From: Opitutus sp. GAS368
Lineage (GTDB): Bacteria; Verrucomicrobiota; Verrucomicrobiia; Opitutales; Opitutaceae
Direction: 5' to 3'
Length of the DNA: 61,145 bases
NCBI GenBank assembly: GCA_945903465.1
Contig: CAMDOF010000026.1
Span: 1 to 61,145, forward strand
The position numbers and the translations under genes were made by a program. The notes under the pieces were generated by a model that saw only the letters and a list, made by a program, of their open reading frames with translations, was not told where the DNA came from and did no database searches. This document shows, piece after piece, positions 7,131 to 16,391 of this stretch; the first letter of the stretch is position 1, and every line of letters starts with the position of its first letter.

Positions 7131-10121
7131 TCAGAAACGCCCGTTAATACCGGCGGTGAGCGTGGTGCCTCCGAAGAGGGTGAACTGCATCTGGTCGCGG
7201 TTGCCGCGATAGGCCGTTTGAGGTGAGTTGGTCAAGTTGGTGACGTCGATGGAGAGGGCTACGGAAGGTTTCAATTGGTAGCCGATACCCGCGTTGATTA
7301 CGGTGCGAGGAAACAGGTAGCGATTGCGAGCGGGTGAGCCGGCGGTGTATTCGGTGATGTAACCGCTCGTGTAATTGACGATCACGCGGGAGGTGAAGGC
7401 TCGCTGGCGCCAGAAAAGACTGGCGTTAGCGCTGCGCGGAACAAAGCCGATCACGTCGCGCGTTTGGACGTTGCTGGTGCCGCCGAAATTGCCATGGGTC
7501 TCGAGGGCGGTGAAGTTCAGGGCGGTCCCGAGGCCCTTCAGCCAACCGGGGAGAAAGGTGAATTGCTGCTGGTAAGAAAGCTCCCATCCCTGGACTAAAG
7601 CGGTGCCGGCGTTGGTGCTGCTGAGCCGGGTGAAACCGCTGTATTCGCCGCTGTAACCGTTATCAATGCCGGTGCCGATGGTGCCGGTATTGATACCGCT
7701 GACGATGTAGTTTTTGATCGTCTTGTGAAACCAGCCGAGGGTAAGGCTGCCGGCAGGTTCGAAGTAGTATTCGAGGGCAGCGTCCCAATTAGCGGCCATC
7801 TGGGGCAAGAGCGAGGGGTTGTTGACGGCGAGGGTTTGGGCGGCCTCGTTCGGAGTTTCATTGGGCAGGAAATTCGTCATGGCGGGTCGCCCGAAACTGG
7901 TGGACCAGCTCAAGCGGGCCTTCCAATTTTGACCGAGGTCCTGAGTGAGGTGCGCGCTGGGAAAGGATTTGGTGTAGCCCCCGGCGATTTTGCGAGGAGT
8001 ACTGCCGTAATCGCGCAGTGCGGAGCCGACCGGATCGGCCAATTGCTGAGCAACCGTGGTGGCGGTGCGCGCGCGTACCCAGCCCCAGCTTTCCGTATCC
8101 GTTTTTTCAGTACGTACACCCGCCAGGAAGCCGGTCGGGCCGGCGCGGCCCTGCGCCATGGCGTACCCAGCCCCGACGGTCTCGGTTACTTCGCGGGTGC
8201 CGGTGAAGCGAACCTGCTCTGCCCAGTAGCGATCCTCGTCCCAGAGTGCGGGCGTGATCGGGTTGCGGTCGTGAAAAAACTGGGACGCATACCAGAAAGG
8301 CACCGTGCGCCCAGTTTTCTGCGTGTTGATGATCACGATGGACGGGTCAGCGGGCAAGGTGGTTCCCTTGTAAGTCCAGCGGCGGTTGCGGTTGAAGTCG
8401 GCGGCTCGCTGCTCGCGCCAGTTGAAACCCACCTTAAAAAAGGCGGGGCGCGCGGCGGGGAGATCGAGCTTCAGATTGCTGTGGGCTTCGCGGACCTCGT
8501 GGTCGTTGTCCACGTTGTTATTTTGGAAAAAACCGGTCATCCGGTAATTTTCAGCCCGAGAAATATCGAGTCCGCCGACTTGGGTAAACTGCGGGTAAAG
8601 ATCGGACGCGGAGCGGTCGAGGATCCAGCCGAGGTTAGTGACGCGCATGGCAAAGATGCCGCCGTCGTTGCCAGACCCGTTGTTGATATGGGTGCGGCTG
8701 AGCATGGCGCCATAGTCGAGGTGGAGGCGTGACCAATCCTGTTCGACGCCCAAGTCGAGGTGGCGCATCCGCAGGAAAAAATTGTTGGGTCCTTGGGTGG
8801 AGACGTCGAAGTTCGACGCGGTGGTCGCGCGCACCTGGGTGATACGGTTGGTATAACCTGGTTGGATCCCCGCGGTCCCCGTGGTCCCGACGACCTGATT
8901 GGTGAAGGCGCGGGTCTCGAAGCGCAGCTTGCCCATTTCATTGGCGTCATTGTAAACGGAGTTAAGCGTGAGCTTGGTTGTGGCGGAGAGGCGATATTCG
9001 ATCTTCGCATTGAGGCTGGCCTGTTTCCGGTTGTTGTACTGATCGAAGGTGCGATAATCCCAGAGGAAGGCCGGTTGGTCGGGGGTGTTCTGGAAATCGC
9101 GGGTGGTGCTGTGGGAGGCGCCGACGTTTTCGCTGTAGAATGCGTTCAAGGAAATGCCGAGGTTATGGCTGCCACCGGCGACATCGAAGACCTCCACGTA
9201 GCCGACGTTGAGGAGCGGATGGGTCCGGTGGGATTCCCGGAGGGGAATCGTTTCGAAGAAGGGCGGTGCCCAGCGGAGCGCAAAGTTGTAGGTGAGGCGG
9301 CGTTTTTCCCTCATGCTGAGGGTGGAGCGGCTCTTCAGATTGATCGTACCGCCGAGAGAATCGGCGCCCTTGTCGGGCGTGTGCCCCTTGACGACCTCGA
9401 TGCCCTCAAACATTGCGCCGGTGAGATTATTGATGCGCGTTTGCCGGCCCATGCCGCCTTGGCTGGAGAGGAGTCCGCCATCGAGAGTGATCGTGTTAAG
9501 ACCGGACCCCATGCCGCGAACGCTGAAACCGTCGATGCCGTTTTCGAGATTGAGTGCGGCGGTGACCCCCGGGAGGAGGATGGCGAGTTCGCTGGCGCTC
9601 ATGTTGGGCAGATTGCCGTAGGAGTCCATAGCGACGACATTCTTCGTATTGGGAGCGTTGCGTTGCGCGGTGACGGCAGCGGCCCCGCCCTCGCGCTCGC
9701 TCGCGACGGTGAAGGCGGCGAGTGTATAAATTCCGTTGGTGAGTTCAAAATCGCGTACGCTGGGCTGACCGGCCGCGACGAGTATCGTGTATTTGAGGAG
9801 ATCGAGACCCGTGTAAGTGGCGACGAGTTCGTGCGAGCCCGCGGGGACGCCGGTGAGGACAAAGCGGCCCGTACGGTCGGCGAGGGTAGTGAGGCCGAGC
9901 TGTGGCAAGCTAATGCGCGCGCCCTCAAGAAGGTCGCCGGTGCCGCCGTTGCTCACGGATCCGGTGATGGTGCTGGAACTTGGTTGCGCACGGAGGGAGA
10001 CCGCGAGGAATCCAGCGAGGATAACCCAGGTGAGACCCGACCAGAAACGTCGGAGCGGCCGGCCGGAGCAGGCGAAACGGGCGGACTCAGAGGCTGGGGT
10101 CAAGGGGTGCGGGTAGGTCAT
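7131..10121 (-). CDS. TonB-dependent outer-membrane receptor 2
   Basis: A 996-residue receptor. It has an N-terminal signal peptide (hydrophobic core about 28-43, likely cleaved after LRA at 45), a carboxypeptidase-regulatory-like domain (about 50-135), a plug with the residues VRGMGSGLNTITLDGG and a phospho-sugar-receptor-like 'GADSLGGTINLKS' segment, then a barrel ending GINGRF. The family imports ligands across the outer membrane using TonB energy; the ligand is not predictable here. It differs clearly in sequence from receptor 1, so this is not a recent duplication. The ATG at 10121 is the only sensible start. It is transcribed divergently from the secretion operon at 10485. Confidence 0.85.
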   Translation of the reverse strand: MTYPHPLTPASESARFACSGRPLRRFWSGLTWVILAGFLAVSLRAQPSSSTITGSVSNGGTGDLLEGARISLPQLGLTTLADRTGRFVLTGVPAGSHELVATYTGLDLLKYTILVAAGQPSVRDFELTNGIYTLAAFTVASEREGGAAAVTAQRNAPNTKNVVAMDSYGNLPNMSASELAILLPGVTAALNLENGIDGFSVRGMGSGLNTITLDGGLLSSQGGMGRQTRINNLTGAMFEGIEVVKGHTPDKGADSLGGTINLKSRSTLSMREKRRLTYNFALRWAPPFFETIPLRESHRTHPLLNVGYVEVFDVAGGSHNLGISLNAFYSENVGASHSTTRDFQNTPDQPAFLWDYRTFDQYNNRKQASLNAKIEYRLSATTKLTLNSVYNDANEMGKLRFETRAFTNQVVGTTGTAGIQPGYTNRITQVRATTASNFDVSTQGPNNFFLRMRHLDLGVEQDWSRLHLDYGAMLSRTHINNGSGNDGGIFAMRVTNLGWILDRSASDLYPQFTQVGGLDISRAENYRMTGFFQNNNVDNDHEVREAHSNLKLDLPAARPAFFKVGFNWREQRAADFNRNRRWTYKGTTLPADPSIVIINTQKTGRTVPFWYASQFFHDRNPITPALWDEDRYWAEQVRFTGTREVTETVGAGYAMAQGRAGPTGFLAGVRTEKTDTESWGWVRARTATTVAQQLADPVGSALRDYGSTPRKIAGGYTKSFPSAHLTQDLGQNWKARLSWSTSFGRPAMTNFLPNETPNEAAQTLAVNNPSLLPQMAANWDAALEYYFEPAGSLTLGWFHKTIKNYIVSGINTGTIGTGIDNGYSGEYSGFTRLSSTNAGTALVQGWELSYQQQFTFLPGWLKGLGTALNFTALETHGNFGGTSNVQTRDVIGFVPRSANASLFWRQRAFTSRVIVNYTSGYITEYTAGSPARNRYLFPRTVINAGIGYQLKPSVALSIDVTNLTNSPQTAYRGNRDQMQFTLFGGTTLTAGINGRF

Positions 10122-10197
10122 AGCAATCGGTGGCTACTTTCGAGCAGGTGCGCCGATTTTTTGTCGGCCAAGAGGTGGTCCGGTGAGGCCGAAGCAC

Positions 10198-10215
10198 CCG
10201 AAAGGGAGATTTCGG
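10198..10215. promoter_or_regulatory. Dyad CCGAAA-N6-TTTCGG upstream of receptor 2
   Basis: A perfect 6-bp-arm inverted repeat with a 6-bp centre lies 77-94 bp upstream of the receptor 2 start codon. It could be an operator for the receptor gene. A dyad this short can arise by chance, and no regulator is implicated. Confidence 0.25.
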
Positions 10216-10363
10216 TGGCATCAAGATTAAAGCTCCGTCGTAAAAGAAAATTCTGGCCTGGAAATTACCAAAGCTAAGGTAAAAGGAGCCGGTGGGCGCG
10301 GCTGCGGTAGGTTTTTTCGGGCCGATTGATGGAAGTTGGGAAGGTCGCTGAAGACCGTGTTAC

Positions 10364-10418
10364 TGCGCAAAATCTGCGCGCGATCCCTCGTGGTGGGCAA
10401 GGTCTGCGCAATGATTGC
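10364..10418. promoter_or_regulatory. Candidate upstream activator sites for the sigma-54 promoter
   Basis: The palindromic hexamer TGCGCA occurs at 10364-10369 and again at 10405-10410, 41 bp apart, which is close to four helical turns. A related CTGCGCG lies at 10373-10380. The second copy overlaps an odd-centred palindrome GCAAT-G-ATTGC at 10408-10418. The sites lie about 60-115 bp upstream of the predicted transcription start, a normal distance for an NtrC-type enhancer. Whether the activator encoded at 24317 binds here is inference. Confidence 0.35.
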
Positions 10419-10452
10419 CGTCGTGGTGGCTTTTTAAGGTGAGAAACGTTGA

Positions 10453-10468
10453 TGGCACGAATGTTGCA
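10453..10468 (+). promoter_or_regulatory. Sigma-54 (RpoN) -24/-12 promoter
   Basis: TGGCACG-N4-TTGCA matches the sigma-54 consensus, with GG at 10454-10455 and GC at 10466-10467, exactly 10 nt between them. Transcription would start near 10479. That leaves only about 6 nt of leader before the ATG at 10485 and places the purine stretch GGGAAG upstream of the start point, so the first gene may be translated almost leaderless. The site heads the secretion operon that ends with a sigma-54 activator gene. Confidence 0.75.
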
Positions 10469-10484
10469 AAGGGAAGTCCTGTCC

Positions 10485-11153
10485 ATGAATACACCCACAT
10501 TTGGAGAAAAATCCGCGGCTCCAGCATCTTTGGTTCGCCGCTCGGGTCTTGCCCGCGTTCAGCTTTCCCTTGGTCTGGTGACCTTGTTGTTTTCGGCTGG
10601 TTCATCGCTCGTCGCTCAAAACGCTGCGGGTGGGGCGGACGCAGGTGGTCGTCGCCGCGGAGGGGCGACGGATGATCCCAATGCGGATCGTCGTAACATG
10701 AGCCCGGAAGACATGCAGGCGCGAATGCTGACCTCGTTGCGGGAACGTTTTGAAGTGCCCGATGACGAGGAATGGAAGCTGATTGCTCAACGGCTGACGG
10801 CCGTGATGGAGCAGCGGCGGACGGCGGCCGGTGGTGGCATGGGTGGTATGGTTGGAATGTTTGGCCGTGGCGGTCCTCCTGGCGGCGGCGGTGGTGGCCC
10901 TGGTGGTGGCCAAGACCCCAATCGCACGAGCCGAGGTGGTCGGGGCACCGGTGCGAGTAATTCGGAGGTCGCGCTCCTTTCGAACGCGGTACGTGATAAG
11001 TTGCCGGATGCGGAAATTAAATCGCGGCTTGAGCGCGTGCGTGAAGTACGCCGCGAGAACGAGTTGAAGCTGGCGAAAGCGCAAGAGGAGTTTCGCGCGG
11101 TGCTGAGCGTTCGCCAAGAAGCCTTGGCGGTTGTGTCGGGACTATTGCCTTAA
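10485..11153 (+). CDS. Exported glycine/methionine-rich protein heading the T2SS operon
   Basis: A 222-residue protein with a signal peptide (hydrophobic segment LSLGLVTLLFSAGSSLVAQ). A charged helical region follows (MSPEDMQARMLTSLRERFEV), then a Gly/Met-rich low-complexity stretch with runs such as GGGMGGM and PPGGGGGGPGGG, then a charged, probably coiled-coil tail. I do not recognise the family. It is the first gene after the sigma-54 promoter and ends 10 bp before gspE, so it is expressed with the secretion system. It could be a secreted substrate, a periplasmic accessory or a reporter of the envelope state; none of these is shown by the sequence. Confidence 0.65.
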   Translation: MNTPTFGEKSAAPASLVRRSGLARVQLSLGLVTLLFSAGSSLVAQNAAGGADAGGRRRGGATDDPNADRRNMSPEDMQARMLTSLRERFEVPDDEEWKLIAQRLTAVMEQRRTAAGGGMGGMVGMFGRGGPPGGGGGGPGGGQDPNRTSRGGRGTGASNSEVALLSNAVRDKLPDAEIKSRLERVREVRRENELKLAKAQEEFRAVLSVRQEALAVVSGLLP

Positions 11154-11163
11154 TAATCACTCC

Positions 11164-12909
11164 GTGCTTACCGATCCCGCGGCCTCCACCAACGCCGGCA
11201 CCCTCCTTCCTGAGGCGCTTGAACGCATGATTGCGCTCAAGCAACTTACGACGACTGACGCGCGCGCCTATTTAAAGCAGAACACGGGGGCCGATGCGCT
11301 GGGCGAGGAGCGGGTGCTCCGTTGGCTCTCGCGGGAATATGGGGTGGCTTTTGCCAAACTTGATGAGTTGGAGCCGGACAAGCAGGTGCTTTCGTTGTTT
11401 CCAGCGCGCTTGTTGTTACGCGATGAGTTGTTGCCGTTGCGCCGGGTCGATAATCAGATCGAGGTTGCGACGAGTCGGCTGTTTGCGACTCAGGGGCTCG
11501 ATGGCCTCAAGGCGTTGACGGGTCTTCGCCTGCGACCCGTGTTGGCCGCTTCCGAAGTGATCCAGCGCGAGCTCAAGAAGCGTCTCGGGGTCGGTGCGGA
11601 TACGATTGATACTCTGGATGAAGAGACGGATCTTCAGGTGGTCGATGAAGGGAGTGGCGCGAACGACAATAATCTCGACGAAGCGGCGGAAGACGCGTCG
11701 ATCATTCGATTCGTTAATCAAGTGCTGAAAGACGCGATTGATCTGCGGGCTTCGGATATTCATCTGGAGCCGTTCGAGGATGAGTTGCGCATTCGTTATC
11801 GTATTGACGGCGTGCTGCAGGAAGTGCCGGTGCCAGCGCAGATCAAACGTTTCCAGCCGGCGATCGTTGCGCGGGTGAAGATTCTCAGTCATCTCAACAT
11901 TGCCGAGAAGCGGTTGCCGCAGGACGGGCGGATCAAGGTGCGCATCGATGCGGCCGAAGTGGATATTCGTGTCTCGATCATTCCGATGCTCCACGGGGAG
12001 GCGGTGGTGATGCGGCTTTTGCGGCAAAACGCCTCGCTGAAGGGCGCCCGCGAGTTGGGCATGAATCAACGCGAGCTGGGCTGCCTCCAGCGCGTGCTGC
12101 AGCTGCCCCACGGGATTGTGTTGGTGACGGGGCCAACCGGCAGTGGAAAAACGTCCACGCTCTACACGGCGCTGCACGAGATTAACGATACGGAGCGCAA
12201 GATCATCACGATTGAGGATCCGATCGAGTACCAGCTCAAGGGGGTCAATCAGATCCAAGTATCCGAAAAATCGGGGCTGACGTTTGCACGCGGGTTGCGC
12301 TCAATTTTACGTCACGATCCGGATGTTATTTTAATCGGAGAAATCCGCGACCAAGAAACGGCGCAGATAGCGGTGCAGGCCTCCTTGACGGGCCATTTGG
12401 TCTTCTCGACATTGCACACCAATGATGCGGCGGGTGCGTTGACGCGCTTGGTCGACATGGGGGTGGAGCCTTATTTGGTGGCTTCTTCGTTGGAAGCGGT
12501 GTTGGCGCAACGCCTTGTACGCGTGCTTTGCCGTCATTGCAAGGCGGTTGACGATTCGGCGAACGCGCGGACGTACCGTGCGCGGATTGGCATTGCGGAC
12601 AACGCGGTAGTCTATCGTTCGGTGGGTTGTCGCGAGTGCCGGAACACGGGGTTTCATGGGCGCCGGGCAATTTTTGAGTGGATGGATAGCAGCAGCGAGA
12701 TCAGGCAGCTGATCCTTAAAAACTCCTCATCAGATTTGATCCGTGAGGCTGCTTGCCGCGCGGGCATGACGACTCTTTCTGAGGATGGCCGGCGTTTAGT
12801 GGCGGAAGGAGTCACGACGATTGAAGAAATTTTGAGTGTGACGACGGTCCACGATATGGCGCCAGTGGCTTCGGCCGCGCCTTTTGTGGTGCCGGCGCCC
12901 AACCGATAA
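11164..12909 (+). CDS. gspE: Type II secretion ATPase GspE
   Basis: A 581-residue cytoplasmic hexameric ATPase that powers pseudopilus assembly. Seen: an N-terminal GspE/PilB-type domain; the Walker A GPTGSGKTS (near 12130-12155); an Asp-box region; the Walker B stretch with LIGEIRDQET; His-box residues in TLHTNDA; and a zinc-binding CxxC...CxxC pair (CRHC and CREC) as in GspE and PilB. The frame is open further upstream, but a GTG at 11164, 10 bp after the preceding stop, starts the conserved part and avoids overlap. The zinc motif occurs in both families; the linked gspF-M genes make GspE the better name. Confidence 0.92.
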   Translation: MLTDPAASTNAGTLLPEALERMIALKQLTTTDARAYLKQNTGADALGEERVLRWLSREYGVAFAKLDELEPDKQVLSLFPARLLLRDELLPLRRVDNQIEVATSRLFATQGLDGLKALTGLRLRPVLAASEVIQRELKKRLGVGADTIDTLDEETDLQVVDEGSGANDNNLDEAAEDASIIRFVNQVLKDAIDLRASDIHLEPFEDELRIRYRIDGVLQEVPVPAQIKRFQPAIVARVKILSHLNIAEKRLPQDGRIKVRIDAAEVDIRVSIIPMLHGEAVVMRLLRQNASLKGARELGMNQRELGCLQRVLQLPHGIVLVTGPTGSGKTSTLYTALHEINDTERKIITIEDPIEYQLKGVNQIQVSEKSGLTFARGLRSILRHDPDVILIGEIRDQETAQIAVQASLTGHLVFSTLHTNDAAGALTRLVDMGVEPYLVASSLEAVLAQRLVRVLCRHCKAVDDSANARTYRARIGIADNAVVYRSVGCRECRNTGFHGRRAIFEWMDSSSEIRQLILKNSSSDLIREAACRAGMTTLSEDGRRLVAEGVTTIEEILSVTTVHDMAPVASAAPFVVPAPNR

Positions 12910-12934
12910 TCGGCGGTTTTAAACTGAACCTGCG

Positions 12935-14167
12935 ATGCCTCAATTTGCCTATAAAGCCATGCAGTTGAACGGGGCCCTGGTGGAGGGCAACGTCGATGCG
13001 AGCAACCGCCATGAAGCGATGCGGCAGGTGGAGGTTCTCGGGTTGAAGCCGATTCGATTGGCTGAATCCGGCGGAGGAGCGGCGAAGAGTGCGGCGGCCG
13101 CGGGTGGGTTCCAGCTGGGCGGGGCGAAGAAAATTACTCCGCGAATGTTGGAGAATTTCACGCGCCTCCTCTCCAGTTTATTGGCGGCGGGCGTGCCGTT
13201 TAGTCGCGCGCTGGTGATTATCCATCGTGAGGCGTCGGCTCCAGTAGCGAAGGCCAAGTGGAAGGAAATCCATGATTTTGTCATCGATGGGATGTCGCTC
13301 TCGGATGCGATGGCGCGATCTCCGGAGACTTTCCCCCGCGTTTATGTCGCGATGGTGGAGGCGGGAGAAGCGGGTGGCTTTCTGGATGTGGTGTTGGCGC
13401 AGATTGCGGATTTTCAGGCCCGCGAAAAAGATCTCCAGGGCAAGGTGGTTACGGCGCTGATGTACCCGGTGATTTTGCTGGTTCTCGCGATGGGCGTGCT
13501 GATTTTTCTGCTGGTTTTCTTCATCCCGCGGTTTCAGATGATTTTTCAGGGGTTCAACGCCGAACTGCCGATTCTGACACAAATTATTGTAGGGATAAGC
13601 GAAGCGGTGCGCCATTATGGTCTATTTTTGGTCGCGGGGGTCGTGGTCGGCGTGGTCTCGTTGCGCAATTGGTTTAAATCGGAGAAAGGCCGTCGTTCGT
13701 GGGAGGGGATAATTCTCAAGATTCCGACGATTGGCCCGCTGCTCGCCCAGTTCGCGATGGCGCGGTTTTGTCGGATGCTCGGCACGTTGTTGGGTGCGGG
13801 GGTGCCGTTGATCAACTCCCTGAACGTAGCGCGGCGATCCATCGGGAACCAGATCCTCGTGGATGCGGTGTCAGAGTCGATCGATCGGGTGAAAGAGGGC
13901 AAGCCGCTCGGCAAGAGCCTGGCGCAAAATCGGTCGTTGTTCCCCGGGGCCATCGTCGAGATGATCTCGGTCGCAGAGGAAAGCGGTAAGCTTGACCAAG
14001 AATTGCTGCGTATCGCGAACGTCACCGAGAGTGATCTTGATCGTCAGTTGAAGACGGTCGTCGCGCTCGCAGAACCCCTGATGCTGTTTCTGATCGCCGC
14101 GCTCGTCGGCACTATCTTCATCGGCATGGTAATCCCCATTTTCTCGCTGCAAGACCACATTAAATAA
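12935..14167 (+). CDS. gspF: Type II secretion inner-membrane protein GspF
   Basis: A 410-residue platform protein of the GspF/PilC family. It opens with the typical MPQFAYKAMQLNG and has two homologous cytoplasmic helical domains, each beginning with a 'F.R.L..LL.AGVP' motif (TRLLSSLLAAGVPFSRAL and CRMLGTLLGAGVPLINSL). Membrane segments lie at about residues 180-205, 225-245 and 380-405. It couples GspE to the pseudopilus in the inner membrane. It starts 25 bp after gspE and is followed by gspG after 8 bp. Confidence 0.93.
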   Translation: MPQFAYKAMQLNGALVEGNVDASNRHEAMRQVEVLGLKPIRLAESGGGAAKSAAAAGGFQLGGAKKITPRMLENFTRLLSSLLAAGVPFSRALVIIHREASAPVAKAKWKEIHDFVIDGMSLSDAMARSPETFPRVYVAMVEAGEAGGFLDVVLAQIADFQAREKDLQGKVVTALMYPVILLVLAMGVLIFLLVFFIPRFQMIFQGFNAELPILTQIIVGISEAVRHYGLFLVAGVVVGVVSLRNWFKSEKGRRSWEGIILKIPTIGPLLAQFAMARFCRMLGTLLGAGVPLINSLNVARRSIGNQILVDAVSESIDRVKEGKPLGKSLAQNRSLFPGAIVEMISVAEESGKLDQELLRIANVTESDLDRQLKTVVALAEPLMLFLIAALVGTIFIGMVIPIFSLQDHIK

Positions 14168-14175
14168 ACCTTTCC

Positions 14176-14622
14176 ATGAAAGCCCTAAAACAACGCTCTC
14201 ACCTCCGCCCTCGCAGCGGATTTACGCTGGTTGAACTCCTCTTGGTCCTAGTTATTTTGGGGATTCTGGCGGCCCTCGTACTGCCCAAATTTACCGGCCG
14301 CACTGAGCAGGCCCGGACGACCGCGGCACAGACGCAGATATCCACCTTTGGCACCGCGCTGGATGCATTCGAGGTCGACACCGGAAGTTATCCCCGCGGC
14401 CAAGATGGTCTCAGCCAACTGGTTTCTCCGCCTAACGATGTGACCAACTGGCGCGGGCCCTACCTGAAGAGTGATATTCCGCTCGATCCTTGGGGGCATC
14501 CCTACGTGTACGAGTTCCCGGGCAAGATCAATCCCTCCGGCTACGACATACGCTCAATGGGGCCGGATGGACAAGGCGGTACGATGGACGACATCGTCAA
14601 TGCGCGGATTTCTTCGCGCTGA
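14176..14622 (+). CDS. gspG: Major pseudopilin GspG
   Basis: A 148-residue major pseudopilin. The class III leader is 15 residues long and ends in Gly before FTLVELLLVLVILGILAAL, with Glu at position 5 of the mature protein as required for methylation and assembly. The C-terminal half carries the GspG pattern: SYPRGQDGLSQL, LDPWGHPYVYEFPG and YDIRSMGPDGQGGTMDDI, the last being the calcium-binding loop region. The prepilin peptidase that would process it is not in this window. Confidence 0.94.
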   Translation: MKALKQRSHLRPRSGFTLVELLLVLVILGILAALVLPKFTGRTEQARTTAAQTQISTFGTALDAFEVDTGSYPRGQDGLSQLVSPPNDVTNWRGPYLKSDIPLDPWGHPYVYEFPGKINPSGYDIRSMGPDGQGGTMDDIVNARISSR

Positions 14623-14672
14623 GCGAACGCATTCGGATGTTGATGCCACGCCAGATTGCCAACCGGGGCCCT

Positions 14673-15272
14673 ATGAAGACTGGGTTAGCTCGATCTGAGT
14701 GCACTCGGAGTGGTGCCGTGGCTAGCGTGAGCAGGACCAGCGTTGGGCGGTTGAGCGCGGGGGCGTTTACTCTCGTCGAATTGATTTTCGTGATGGTGCT
14801 TTTAATTATCGTCGCATCGTTGGTGGCGCCGAGGATGTCGGCGTTCTTTCAGGGCAGGGCGCTTAGCTCTGAGGCGCAGCGATTCTTGTCGTTGACTCAT
14901 TATGCGCAAAGCCGAGCGGTCGCGGAGGGCGTCCCGGTGCTGCTGTGGATCGACGCGAGCAAGTCGAGTTACGGGCTGGAGGTTCAGGGTGGTCACACGG
15001 GGGCCGATGATCGCGGTTCTTCTTTTGCGGCGGAGCCCAGCATCGTCTTGGAGGTTCCGTTAGTCACCGATGCCCCGGTCTCGGAGCAAGAGGACGAGAA
15101 ATTAGGATTTCCGGAGAACCTGCCGGCGATTCGTTTTACGCCAGATGGTTTTTTTGATGAGGCGAGTGTGACGAGAGTGATCTTGCGTCAAGGGACGGAA
15201 GCGGCGCTGGAGATTGTGCCGACGGCGAATCGGCTCGGTTATGAAATTCGACCATCAAGCCGTGCGAAATGA
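14673..15272 (+). CDS. gspH: Minor pseudopilin GspH
   Basis: A minor pseudopilin of about 199 residues with a prepilin N-terminus (GAFTLVELIFVMVLLIIVASL) and a GspH-like C-terminal domain (AEGVPVLLWIDASKSSYGLEV). The leader of about 29 residues is long. The ATG at 14673 was chosen as the last start before the leader; an ATG at 14637 is also in frame and would lengthen it. The gene overlaps gspI by 32 bp. Confidence 0.8.
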   Translation: MKTGLARSECTRSGAVASVSRTSVGRLSAGAFTLVELIFVMVLLIIVASLVAPRMSAFFQGRALSSEAQRFLSLTHYAQSRAVAEGVPVLLWIDASKSSYGLEVQGGHTGADDRGSSFAAEPSIVLEVPLVTDAPVSEQEDEKLGFPENLPAIRFTPDGFFDEASVTRVILRQGTEAALEIVPTANRLGYEIRPSSRAK

Positions 15273-15687
15273 CGTGAACAGCCTGCTTGGTTGGCGGTGC
15301 GGCGCTGAGGCGCGGCGAGGTTTTACGCTAGTTGAGGTGCTCGCGGCGCTCCTGCTCATGGCAATTATCATTCCGGTGGCGATGGACGGGATGAGTGTTG
15401 CGAGCCGCGCGGGAATATTGGGGCAGCGTAAAGCGGCGGCGATGCGGGTCGCTGAATTGGTATTGAATGAATTGATAGTGGAGGGGAATACCCAGCAGGT
15501 GTCTTCGAGTGGCAATACGGCCGCTGGCGACACAAATTATCCATGGACGATGCGCTCGGAGACATGGGCGGAAGATGCGATGATGCAGATGACGGTGACG
15601 GTGACTTTTTTGGTGCAGGGCAATCCGTACGAGGTGAGCGCGGCCACGCTTTTGGCCCCGCCCTCGACGACGACGACTTCTCCGTGA
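15241..15687 (+). CDS. gspI: Minor pseudopilin GspI
   Basis: A 148-residue minor pseudopilin with the prepilin motif RRGFTLVEVLAALLLMAIII. The helix is followed by 'GQRKAAAMRVAELVLNELIVEG', a typical GspI continuation, and a short beta domain ending in a Thr/Ser tail. GspI nucleates the pseudopilus tip with GspJ and GspK. The ATG at 15241 lies inside the end of gspH; the stop overlaps the gspJ start, implying translational coupling. Confidence 0.85.
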   Translation: MKFDHQAVRNDVNSLLGWRCGAEARRGFTLVEVLAALLLMAIIIPVAMDGMSVASRAGILGQRKAAAMRVAELVLNELIVEGNTQQVSSSGNTAAGDTNYPWTMRSETWAEDAMMQMTVTVTFLVQGNPYEVSAATLLAPPSTTTTSP

Positions 15688-16391
15688 TGCCCTCGCGATT
15701 CTCACTTCGTCGGGTAGAACGTGGTTTTACTCTTTTGGAGTTGCTGTTGGCGACGGCGGTGGGCGCGATCGTCTTGCTGGTGATTCAGTCGACTTTTTTC
15801 GGTGCGCTCCGGTTGCATAACACGACGCATGAACGGATCGAAGAAGACCGGGTGATTCAGCGGACTTTAAGTATTGTTCAGCGGGATTTTTCGGGTCTCA
15901 TGCTGCCGGGCGGTACGCTTTCGGGCGAGTTACAGACGACGACTTTTTCATCGATGGCGACGGGATCAGCGGGCGAGCGCGTGAGCCCGGATATTTATAC
16001 TAACTCGGGCAAAGTCGATGGTTGGAATCCGTTCTCCGAGGTGCAGATGGTGGCTTACTATTTGGCGGCGGCGACGGCTGGGGGGAACACCAAAGACTTG
16101 GTTCGCGTAGTCACCCGCAACCTTTTGCCGGTGCAGGAGGCCGTACCCGAGGAGCAGGTGTTGCTTCACGGTGTGGCGACGGTGACGGTTTCTTTTTACG
16201 ATGGCTCGGGCTGGACGGATTCGTGGGATTCGAGCACGTCGGCGACGCTGCCGTCGGCGTTAAAATTCAGTCTCACGATGTCGCCGAAGGCCGCTGGCGT
16301 GAGTGGTGCAGCTTTGCATGAGTTGATTGTGCCAGTGGTGGCCACGACGACGACGAGCCAGACATTGGCAGCGGAGGAAGGGCTCTTATGA
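15687..16391 (+). CDS. gspJ: Minor pseudopilin GspJ
   Basis: A 234-residue minor pseudopilin with the leader MPSRFSLRRVERG before FTLLELLLATAVGAIVLL. The globular part contains 'DRVIQRTLSIVQRDFSGLMLPGG' and 'FYDGSGWTDSWDSS', matching the GspJ pattern of a Trp/Asp-rich loop. Its ATG overlaps the gspI stop (TGATG), and its own stop overlaps the gspK start (ATGA). Confidence 0.85.
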   Translation: MPSRFSLRRVERGFTLLELLLATAVGAIVLLVIQSTFFGALRLHNTTHERIEEDRVIQRTLSIVQRDFSGLMLPGGTLSGELQTTTFSSMATGSAGERVSPDIYTNSGKVDGWNPFSEVQMVAYYLAAATAGGNTKDLVRVVTRNLLPVQEAVPEEQVLLHGVATVTVSFYDGSGWTDSWDSSTSATLPSALKFSLTMSPKAAGVSGAALHELIVPVVATTTTSQTLAAEEGLL

